DNA of 64,000 nt from NCBI RefSeq assembly GCF_013177695.1, contig NZ_WOEY01000119.1:1-64000 (forward strand). Direction: 5' to 3'. This DNA is from Paraburkholderia solitsugae (GTDB lineage: Bacteria > Pseudomonadota > Gammaproteobacteria > Burkholderiales > Burkholderiaceae). Positions 57,831-64,000 of the stretch are shown here, one piece after another (positions within the stretch are counted from its first letter, which is position 1; each line of letters opens with the position of its first letter). Both the position numbers and the translations under genes were made by a program. The notes beneath the pieces are model-generated. The model was not told the DNA's origin and ran no database searches. It was given only the letters and a program-made list of their open reading frames with translations.

Positions 57831-58235
57831 GCGGTTATCCAACGGCCGACGACGCAAGCGCGGCCCGATCGCAGCGGTGAACCTTAGCCGCCACGCTTAA
57901 CAAAACCGCTGGCGAACCCGGCATCGAAAGATGCATGAGCCGCTCTCAGTTTGGTCGCGAGTGGCGCAACGTCAAAAAAGGGGCGCATCCTGTCGATCGG
58001 CGCCACTCGTGATCACGCCCGCACAGGGTAAAAAGCAGGTAACGGATTGCAGGGGTTGCAGGTTTGCAGCCTCGCCGCGGGTCACCGCGGCAAGCCGGCC
58101 ACGCTCCACGCCCCGCTCCCGGCAGGTTGCCGCTCCCAAGCGGCGCCGTGCCGTAGGGCGAGGAGCAGCGAAGCCGCTTGCGCCGTATGCCGTTGAGCAA
58201 AAGTTGAAGCTACTTATTTCGTACAGGACAGTTTT
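57831..58235. other. Structured earP-efp intergenic region
   Basis: No convincing gene lies in these 405 bases. Two perfect stems can be drawn: CGAGTGGCGC (57958-57967) with GCGCCACTCG (58000-58009), and GCCGCGG (58074-58080) with CCGCGGC (58085-58091). TGCAGG-like units are repeated near 58048-58068. If transcribed, this would be a long folded leader of efp; a promoter of efp could also be here, but none is obvious. Confidence 0.45.
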
Positions 58236-58793
58236 ATGAAGACCGCACAGGAACTCCGCACCGGCAACGTCGTAATGATCGGCAGCGACGCAATGGTCGT
58301 GCAAAAGGCCGAATACAACAAGTCGGGCCGTAACTCCGCCGTCGTGAAGATGAAGTTCAAGAACCTGCTGACCGGCGCAGGCATGGAAAGCGTGTACAAG
58401 GCAGACGACAAGTTCGACGTCGTCGTGCTGGAGCGCAAGGAAGTCACGTACTCGTACTTCGCTGACCCGATGTACGTGTTCATGGACGCTGATTACAACC
58501 AGTTCGAAGTCGAAGGCGAAATGATGGGCGACGCCCTCCATTACCTCGAAGACGGCATGGCTTGCGAAGTCGTGTTCTACAACGAGAAAGCCATCTCGGT
58601 CGAACTGCCGACCACGCTGGTCCGTGAAATCATCTACACGGAACCGGCAGTCAAGGGCGATACGTCGTCGGGCAAGGTGTTGAAGAACGCCAAGCTGACC
58701 ACCGGTTTCGAACTGCAAGTGCCGCTTTTCTGCAACATCGGCGACAAGATCGAAATCGACACGCGTACGCATGAGTACCGCAGCCGCGCCTAA
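58236..58793 (+). CDS. efp: Elongation factor P (EarP/Arg32 type)
   Basis: EF-P enters the ribosomal E site and relieves stalling on consecutive prolines. The 185-residue protein has the KOW-like domain I and two OB domains. The tip of domain I reads YNKSGRNSAVVK, with Arg32 where E. coli has the lysylated Lys34, which defines the rhamnosylated class. The C-terminal signature KLTTGFELQVPLFCNIGDKIEIDTRTHEYRSR is intact. It lies downstream of earP and is followed by a terminator. Confidence 0.97.
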   Translation: MKTAQELRTGNVVMIGSDAMVVQKAEYNKSGRNSAVVKMKFKNLLTGAGMESVYKADDKFDVVVLERKEVTYSYFADPMYVFMDADYNQFEVEGEMMGDALHYLEDGMACEVVFYNEKAISVELPTTLVREIIYTEPAVKGDTSSGKVLKNAKLTTGFELQVPLFCNIGDKIEIDTRTHEYRSRA

Positions 58794-58851
58794 GCGCCTG
58801 CAGCCTGAATCCTGCGCTGGAGCAAGTCCGGCGCAGCGATAAAAAAATGGC

Positions 58852-58882
58852 AAAAAAAAGCGTCCACTTTGGGCGCTTTTTC
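58852..58882 (+). terminator. Terminator after efp
   Basis: AAAAAGCGTCC and GGGCGCTTTTT form a stem with one mismatch around ACTTT and end in TTTTTCTTTTC. Confidence 0.75.
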
Positions 58883-59007
58883 TTTTCTGCGCCGCCGTGT
58901 ATGGTTGTGGAAAACTTTACCGGCAGGCTTCTCAAAAATGCCTGTCCGTTGCACTTAGCGTCCTGCCTTGCGTCAAACAAACCACTGATAGGCTTAAGTA
59001 ATTAGCT

Positions 59008-59025
59008 TTGGCACAGTCCGTGCTT
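59008..59025 (+). promoter_or_regulatory. Sigma54-type (-24/-12) promoter candidate
   Basis: TTGGCAC-AGTCC-GTGCTT carries the -24 GG (59010-59011) and -12 GC (59022-59023) at the required spacing, and differs from TGGCAC-N5-TTGC mainly by G for T at one base. Transcription would start near 59035, about 395 bases before the NtrC-type gene. Confidence 0.5.
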
Positions 59026-59430
59026 TTTTGAGACAGGTTGGCAAAACTTTATTTCTTCAACTCCGGAGATACGGCAAGGCCCGCGAGCAAGCGCAACTTG
59101 AGGTACAGCGCTGCTTGGATAGCGACCGGGATTTCTGACCGGTCGAATGAAGGAAATACAGGTGCCCCTGCGTCAAGGCGGGCATCCATTGAAAAGAAAA
59201 AGGACCAGAACTACGTGAGTCGAATCGCCCCGCTCCGCTTGCAAGTCGTGTTACGACTTGCACTGCGTCCATGCCAATTGGCCTGCGGTTACTCCGCAGC
59301 CGTGGCAGGCGCTGTCCGCGCGGTACGGTATTCGACCGGCAGTACCGGCCAGCCATCGCGCCCGGGTCGCGCGCCAACGTATCGGCGCGGCGTACCGGGT
59401 ATTCCGTCAATCTAAAAAATAGCGCTCGCC
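59026..59430 (+). other. Possible long leader or small RNA region
   Basis: No gene stands out. Perfect stems include TGCAAGTCGT (59240-59249) with ACGACTTGCA (59253-59262), and CTGCGG/CCGCAG at about 59283-59300. A 125-codon frame from TTG 59038 has no protein-like features. A transcript from the -24/-12 element would include all of it. Confidence 0.35.
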
Positions 59431-60813
59431 ATGCCACATGCCCTGATTGTTGAAGACGATCCCAACAGCCTGTCAGGCCTGTCCGCCATCCTCGCCGCCG
59501 ACGGCTTCTCCGTCGACACCGCGACCACCATCGCCGAGGCCCGGGCGGCGCTGACGCGCTTTATCCCCGATGTCGTGCTGGTCGATCTGAATCTGCCGGA
59601 CGGCAGCGGGCTCGATCTGCTGCAGCACCTGCCCGCGCATCCCCCCGGCGGCGCCTTGCCCGTGATCGTGATGACCGGCAATGCGACGGTCGAAAGCGCG
59701 ATCGAGGGCTTGCGGCACGGCATCTGGGACTACCTGCTCAAGCCGGTCAATATCCCGCGTTTGCGTAGTCTGCTCGCCCGGATTCCGCGTCCGTACGAGC
59801 TGACCGAAGAGGTCCAGACGCTGCGTGCGTTGCTGCGTCAACTCGGACGTTTCGGCTCGTTACTGGGCCGCAGCGGTGCGATCCAGCATGTGTACGACAC
59901 GATCGAACATATCGCGCCGACCGAAGCCGCCGTGCTGATTGCCGGCGAAGCTGGCACCGGCAAGCAGATTGCCGCGCGCACGCTGCACGACATGAGCCGG
60001 CGCCGCAAAGGGCCATTCGTCACGTTCGATTGCCGGACGGCGGGCAGCGTCGCGGCGCTTCGCTCGCTCGACAGCGTGCTGTTCGGTCACGAACGCGGCG
60101 CGTTCAGTGGTGCCGACCAGCGCGAGCCGGGCCTGTTCGAGCAAGCCAGTGGCGGCACGCTGTTCATCGACGAAATCGCCGAGCTGCCGCGCGCTCAGCA
60201 GGAAGCGCTGCTGCGCGCACTCGATTCGCAGACCTTCATGCGGGTCGGCGGCACGAATCAGGTGGTGACCGACTTCCGGCTGATCGCGTCGACGCGCAAG
60301 ATGCCACGCGCGGCGGTCGCCGACGGCAGCCTGCACGGCGACCTCGCGCTGCGTCTCGAAGCGGCCGCTGTCACACTGCCGCCGCTGCGCGAGCGCGGCG
60401 ACGATCCGGCGTTGATCGCGCAAGCCGTCGTCGACGAGCTGAATCGCGAAGCGGCCGCGCGCGGTACGTCGGAAGTGGCCAAGCAGGTCGGGCCGAACTT
60501 CCTGCGCGAGTGCCTCTCGTACGAGTGGCCAGGCAATGTGCGTGAATTGCAGGATCGCGTGCGCCGGGCGTATCACGCGTCGGGCGACGTGCTGGAATCG
60601 TTGCGGGCCGATGAAGCGGGTTCGGCGAACGGGCGCGATCTGAACGGCAGCCGCGTGCAGATCGCCGTCGGCACGCCACTCGCGGATGTCGAGGAAATGC
60701 TGATCCGCGCGACACTGGATGCAGTCGGCGGCACGCGCCATCGCGCGGCGTCGCTGCTGGGGATCAGTCCGAAGACGCTGTACAACAAGCTGCAACGGAT
60801 GCGATTGAACTGA
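59431..60813 (+). CDS. Sigma54-dependent response regulator, NtrC family
   Basis: A three-domain activator of 460 residues. The receiver has Asp9-Asp10, phosphoacceptor Asp52 (VLVDLNLPDGSG) and Lys104 (YLLKPVNIPRL). The AAA+ domain has Walker A GEAGTGK (172-178), Walker B TLFIDEI and the sigma54-contact loop GAFSGA (223-228) instead of GAFTGA. Sensor and arginine-finger regions are also changed: RLIASTRKMPRA and DLALRLEAAAV replace the usual IAATNRDL and REDLYYRLNV. The Fis-type helix-turn-helix closes it (GTRHRAASLLGISPKTLYNKLQRM). No cognate kinase is nearby. It may be an active but divergent activator. Confidence 0.85.
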   Translation: MPHALIVEDDPNSLSGLSAILAADGFSVDTATTIAEARAALTRFIPDVVLVDLNLPDGSGLDLLQHLPAHPPGGALPVIVMTGNATVESAIEGLRHGIWDYLLKPVNIPRLRSLLARIPRPYELTEEVQTLRALLRQLGRFGSLLGRSGAIQHVYDTIEHIAPTEAAVLIAGEAGTGKQIAARTLHDMSRRRKGPFVTFDCRTAGSVAALRSLDSVLFGHERGAFSGADQREPGLFEQASGGTLFIDEIAELPRAQQEALLRALDSQTFMRVGGTNQVVTDFRLIASTRKMPRAAVADGSLHGDLALRLEAAAVTLPPLRERGDDPALIAQAVVDELNREAAARGTSEVAKQVGPNFLRECLSYEWPGNVRELQDRVRRAYHASGDVLESLRADEAGSANGRDLNGSRVQIAVGTPLADVEEMLIRATLDAVGGTRHRAASLLGISPKTLYNKLQRMRLN

Positions 60814-60854
60814 CCCGGTGAGGCCAGTTTCGCTGGCCGGCCAAGCTTGGATAG

Positions 60855-60888
60855 AAAACGGCGCCTGAGACAGGCGCCGTTTTTTTTC
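60855..60888. terminator. Terminator between the regulator and nagZ
   Basis: AAAACGGCGCCTG and CAGGCGCCGTTTT form a perfect 13-bp stem with a 3-base loop, followed by T8 on the plus strand and preceded by AAAA for the minus strand. Confidence 0.92.
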
Positions 60889-60930
60889 GATGCAAATGCG
60901 TGAGCGGCTTATCCGCTCACGCCGCGTGGC

Positions 60931-61959
60931 TCATGCAAATGCACTGCGCATCAAGGCCTGCGCTTGCAGATACTGCGGCTCGGCAACCAGCTTGCTCCAC
61001 TTCAGCGCCTTGCCGCGCGGCCGCATGCGCTTAAGCCGCTGCTGCGACTCCTTCGACGGCGTGAAGCGCAGCGCGTCCAGCACCTTCTCCGCTTCGTCCG
61101 GCTGATTGCAGATCAGCACCATGTCGCAACCGGCCTCCAGCGCGGCGCTCGCGCCTTCTGTCAGCGTGCCGCCCTGACGCGCGGCTTCCATCGAGAGATC
61201 GTCGCTGAAGACCGCGCCTTCGAAGCGCAATTTTTTCCGCAGGATGTCCTGCAGCCAGACACGCGAGAAGCCCGCCGGCTTCGAGTCGACCTGGGGATAA
61301 ACCACATGGGCGGGCAGCACGGCCCCGAGCGCCACACCGAGCCAGTCGTACGGTGCCACGTCGTCGCGCAGGATCTCGTCGAGCGAGCGGTCGTCGACCG
61401 GCATCGCAACGTGGGAGTCCGCGTGCGCGAACCCGTGCCCAGGAAAATGCTTGCCGCAATTGCTCATGCCCGCCAACGCGAGGCCGTGATTGAGGTTCTT
61501 CGCCAGCAAAGCCACGACGCGCGGATCGCGGTGGAACGAGCGATCGCCGATCACCTGAGACTGGCCGTAATTCAGATCGAGCACCGGCGTAAAACTCATA
61601 TCGATGCCGCACGCGCGTAATTCAGCCGCGAGGATATAGCCAACCGCGGTCGTCACCTTGGTGGCGTGCAGCACGTCACTGTCCCACAGCGCGCCGAGCT
61701 TGCCCATTGCCGGCAGCGCCGTGAAGCCGTCGGTGCGAAAACGCTGCACGCGGCCGCCTTCGTGGTCGACGGCAATCAGCAGATCGTCGCGAACCGCACG
61801 GATCGAATCGGTCAGCGCGATCAATTGCGCGCGGCTCTCGTAATGGCGCGCGAACAGGATCACGCCGCCGGTCATGGGATGGGCAAGGCGGCGTTTGTCG
61901 TCGTCGTTCAGCGTTGTGCCGACCACGTCGAGCATCATCGGTCCTGGAGTGAGTTTCAT
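60931..61959 (-). CDS. nagZ: Beta-N-acetylhexosaminidase NagZ
   Basis: NagZ removes N-acetylglucosamine from anhydro-muropeptides in cytoplasmic cell-wall recycling, which also sets the AmpC-inducing signal. The GH3 protein of 342 residues shows the mobile catalytic loop KHFPGHGFAHADSHVAMP with its Asp-His pair, the nucleophile in GAVFSDDLSMEAA, and the substrate motif AVDHEGGRVQRFR. The start at ATG 61959 (MKLTPGPMMLDVVGT) is the family position. It follows acpS by 69 bp. Confidence 0.96.
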   Translation of the reverse strand: MKLTPGPMMLDVVGTTLNDDDKRRLAHPMTGGVILFARHYESRAQLIALTDSIRAVRDDLLIAVDHEGGRVQRFRTDGFTALPAMGKLGALWDSDVLHATKVTTAVGYILAAELRACGIDMSFTPVLDLNYGQSQVIGDRSFHRDPRVVALLAKNLNHGLALAGMSNCGKHFPGHGFAHADSHVAMPVDDRSLDEILRDDVAPYDWLGVALGAVLPAHVVYPQVDSKPAGFSRVWLQDILRKKLRFEGAVFSDDLSMEAARQGGTLTEGASAALEAGCDMVLICNQPDEAEKVLDALRFTPSKESQQRLKRMRPRGKALKWSKLVAEPQYLQAQALMRSAFA

Positions 61960-62028
61960 CGAATTCCGCTGGAAAAAAGCCTGGAGCAAAGAGAGACACG
62001 GCCGACGTGCGCCGCGTTCAGAATATTT

Positions 62029-62472
62029 TTATTCGTCGCTGGCGGGTGCATGAGGGGCGTCCGGCCCGCGCGCCACTTCCCCGGTTTCCGCGATCACAAA
62101 CGACACCGCGTAGTCGCGTTCGTCGCTGATCGTCACGCGCGCCGTAATGCCGCGCGCGTCGAGCCATTCGGCCAGCTCGCCCGACGCAACCACCATCGGC
62201 TCGCCGCTCGGTTTGTTGAGCGTTTGTAGCGCGCGCCAGGTCATCGGCCAGTGCATGCCGAGGCCAATCGCTTTCGAGAACGCTTCTTTGGCCGAGAACC
62301 GCGTGGCGAGAAACGCAAGACCACGCGCCGCCGAACGCGCGTGACGCGCGTGATAAACACGCAGCTCGTCCGGGCCAAGCACCTTCTCGGCGAAGCGGCC
62401 GTTGGTGCGTGTCATCACTGCGGCCACGCGGCTGACCTGAACGATGTCCGTGCCGATGCCGTAGATCGTCAT
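62029..62472 (-). CDS. acpS: Holo-[acyl-carrier-protein] synthase AcpS
   Basis: AcpS attaches 4'-phosphopantetheine from CoA to acyl carrier protein. Metal and CoA-binding motifs are IYGIGTDIVQVSRV at the N-terminus and LATRFSAKEAFSKAIG. At 147 residues it is about 20 longer than E. coli AcpS through a polar C-terminal tail (GEVARGPDAPHAPASDE). It lies 16 bp after pdxJ, the conserved pdxJ-acpS pair. Confidence 0.95.
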   Translation of the reverse strand: MTIYGIGTDIVQVSRVAAVMTRTNGRFAEKVLGPDELRVYHARHARSAARGLAFLATRFSAKEAFSKAIGLGMHWPMTWRALQTLNKPSGEPMVVASGELAEWLDARGITARVTISDERDYAVSFVIAETGEVARGPDAPHAPASDE

Positions 62473-62488
62473 GGTCGCCGCCGCGGCT

Positions 62489-63253
62489 TTAAGCGCTTGC
62501 GCCGAGACGGGCGGCGACCATGATCGCCTTCATCTCGCGCACAGCGTTGTCCCAGCCGGCGAAGATCGCATGCGCGACGATCGCGTGGCCGATATTCAGC
62601 TCGACGATGCCTTCGATCGCGGCGATCTGCTGAACGTTGGTGTAGTGCAGCCCATGACCCGCATTGACCTTGATCCCGAGCGTTGCGCCGAACTCGACAG
62701 CACGCACCACGCGCTCATATTCGCGCTGCTGCTCGGCGGGATCGTGCGCTTCGGCATAGCGGCCGGTGTGCAGCTCGATCACCGGCGCGCCCGCTTCGTG
62801 CGCGGCGCGGATTTGCGTTTCGTCCGGATCGATGAAGAGTGACACACGCGAATTCGCTTCAGCGAGTTGCTTGCATGCGGCGCGCACGGCTTCGAACTGG
62901 CCGGCGACGTCGAGGCCGCCTTCAGTCGTCAGTTCCTGGCGCTTTTCCGGCACGAGGCAAACGTCGTGCGGTTGCACCTCGCACGCGATGTCGAGCATTT
63001 CCTGGGTGACCGCACATTCCAGATTCATGCGCGTTTTCAACAGCGGCCGCAGCTTGCGCACGTCGGCATCGACGATATGGCGGCGGTCTTCACGCAGGTG
63101 AAGCGTGATCACATCGGCGCCAGCCTCTTCGGCCATCAACGCGGCGCGGATCGGATCGGGGTAAGACGTGCCGCGCGCATTGCGCAGCGTGGCGACGTGA
63201 TCGATGTTCACGCCCAGGTCAATCACATTCGGCGACGTAAGAAAGAAGCTCAT
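62489..63253 (-). CDS. pdxJ: Pyridoxine 5'-phosphate synthase PdxJ
   Basis: PdxJ condenses 1-deoxy-xylulose-5-phosphate with 3-amino-2-oxopropyl phosphate to form pyridoxine phosphate, the last ring-forming step of DXP-dependent vitamin B6 synthesis. The TIM-barrel protein of 254 residues has NIDHVATLRNARGTSYPDP, ITLHLREDRRHI, LVPEKRQELTTEGGLD and VNAGHGLHYTN. Its start overlaps the recO stop by four bases (ATGA). The longer frame to 63418 would lie inside recO. Confidence 0.96.
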   Translation of the reverse strand: MSFFLTSPNVIDLGVNIDHVATLRNARGTSYPDPIRAALMAEEAGADVITLHLREDRRHIVDADVRKLRPLLKTRMNLECAVTQEMLDIACEVQPHDVCLVPEKRQELTTEGGLDVAGQFEAVRAACKQLAEANSRVSLFIDPDETQIRAAHEAGAPVIELHTGRYAEAHDPAEQQREYERVVRAVEFGATLGIKVNAGHGLHYTNVQQIAAIEGIVELNIGHAIVAHAIFAGWDNAVREMKAIMVAARLGASA

Positions 63254-64000
63254 AAGTTCTGCAAGTCGATCAGGATCTGGCGCGTCGCGAGTGGCGTGCC
63301 GCCAAGGTAAGTGTTGAGCAGAAAGCGCATCAGCGTTTTGCTTTGCGCCACAGTCTGCGCTCGATGGTAATCGTCCTTTTCCATATCCAGCAAGGTCTGT
63401 CCGGCGATCACCGGCCATTGCGCGGGCAGATCGTCGGACGCTTCGCGTACGCCGCGCTCCGGGTCGAACACGTAGCGGCCTTCGGCCTGCACCGCTTTGC
63501 GCGCGACGGTGCGATCGAGCGCCATCGCATAACCGGTTTCCCGCAGCAGTACACGTTCGAACGAGCGTAGCACCTGCACGGGCGGTTCGTCATGCGCGAG
63601 GCGCGTCATCGTGACGACGTAGTGATGGAACAGTTGCGGATGCGGGTCTTCGCGTGCGCAGAATTTGACCAGTAATTCGTTGACATAGAAACCGCAGAGC
63701 AGCGCGTCGCCCGCTAAAGGCAACATGCCGCCGACCCATTCGGCGCCGGTCAGCGTGCGCACTTCGGATTTGCCTGACCATGACAACGCGAGCGGCTGGA
63801 AGGTTTGCAGCACGCCGCGCAAGGCGGAGTGCGGACGTTTCGCCCCCTTCGCGACAAGCGCGAGACGGCCGTGATCGCGCGACAACACGTCGATGATCAG
63901 ACTGGTCTCACGGTACGGGTAGCTGTGCAGGACAAAAGCGGGTTGCTCCGCGATCCGGTAATCGGACGCAGAGGTACGAGGCGCGCGTCGTGCCGGTGCT
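63250..64000 (-). CDS. recO: DNA repair protein RecO, 5' partial
   Basis: RecO loads RecA on SSB-coated DNA with RecR. The frame runs off the right edge with no start in the window; about 249 residues are visible. The N-terminal OB fold begins AFVLHSYPYRETSLIIDVLSRDHGRLALVAKGAKRPHS, and the helical part includes GFYVNELLVKFCAREDPHPQLF. The C-terminal zinc cysteines of some RecO proteins are not present. The segment before AFVLHSYPY is polar and likely the non-conserved N-terminal extension. Coupled to pdxJ. Confidence 0.93.
   Translation of the reverse strand, partial: APARRAPRTSASDYRIAEQPAFVLHSYPYRETSLIIDVLSRDHGRLALVAKGAKRPHSALRGVLQTFQPLALSWSGKSEVRTLTGAEWVGGMLPLAGDALLCGFYVNELLVKFCAREDPHPQLFHHYVVTMTRLAHDEPPVQVLRSFERVLLRETGYAMALDRTVARKAVQAEGRYVFDPERGVREASDDLPAQWPVIAGQTLLDMEKDDYHRAQTVAQSKTLMRFLLNTYLGGTPLATRQILIDLQNL

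Noticed and set aside
57931..58239. 102-codon frame just before efp
   Set aside because: Basic, low-complexity, no ribosome site or recognisable domain, and it overlaps the efp ribosome-binding region. The hairpins there argue for a leader instead.

Overview
The window looks like a chromosomal stretch of a high-GC betaproteobacterium of the Burkholderia/Paraburkholderia group. The evidence is the gene order (rlmE-ftsH-folP-glmM next to pstSCAB-phoUBR and ppx/ppk, carAB-greA, uvrC-pgsA-tRNA-Gly-tRNA-Cys, pdxJ-acpS-nagZ), the EarP plus Arg32 elongation factor P pair, and protein sequences typical of that group. Almost everything is core genome. The accessory traces are one insertion sequence, one AT-rich island and a few small orphan genes.

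Layout. 1-2.7 kb: 3' part of a MATE exporter, two tiny membrane/lipoprotein genes, an apparently frameshifted small gene and tRNA-Pro. 2.7-17.8 kb: phosphate and polyphosphate block, with sixA, an OlsB-like acyltransferase, divergent ppx/ppk1 and pstSCAB-phoU-phoB-phoR, followed by glmM and folP. 17.8-27.2 kb: ftsH, rlmE, yhbY, a DUF4149 gene, greA and carAB. 27.5-33.9 kb: MFS transporter, mltD-like transglycosylase, gloB, a methyltransferase, rnhA, dnaQ and tRNA-Val. 34-46.1 kb: two half-size ABC exporters, the first with its 5' end displaced by a 1956-bp insertion sequence, plus DUF2214, an orphan membrane protein, a GT4 glycosyltransferase and otsBA. 46.4-48.6 kb: sco-pcuAC-ctaG, a copper and cytochrome-oxidase assembly operon. 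48.6-52.6 kb: ElaA-like GNAT, TraB/GumN and four poorly known genes, one in an AT-rich patch. 52.7-58.8 kb: tRNA-Cys, two tRNA-Gly, pgsA, uvrC, earP and efp. 58.9-64 kb: a sigma54-type promoter candidate and an NtrC-family regulator, then nagZ-acpS-pdxJ-recO, with recO cut by the window edge.

The most connected story is phosphate starvation. The window encodes the Pst transporter, PhoU, PhoR and PhoB. Direct-repeat arrays with the 11-bp period of PhoB boxes can be read upstream of pstS (four repeats), ppk1 (two or three) and the OlsB-like acyltransferase (four). The sequence therefore suggests a compact local Pho regulon joining phosphate uptake, polyphosphate storage and replacement of phospholipid by phosphate-free ornithine lipid. 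The other strong observations are the IS insertion, which can be undone on paper to restore the exporter's native 5' end, a perfect fold-back palindrome at base 1 that looks like an assembly artefact, and several long intercistronic hairpins.
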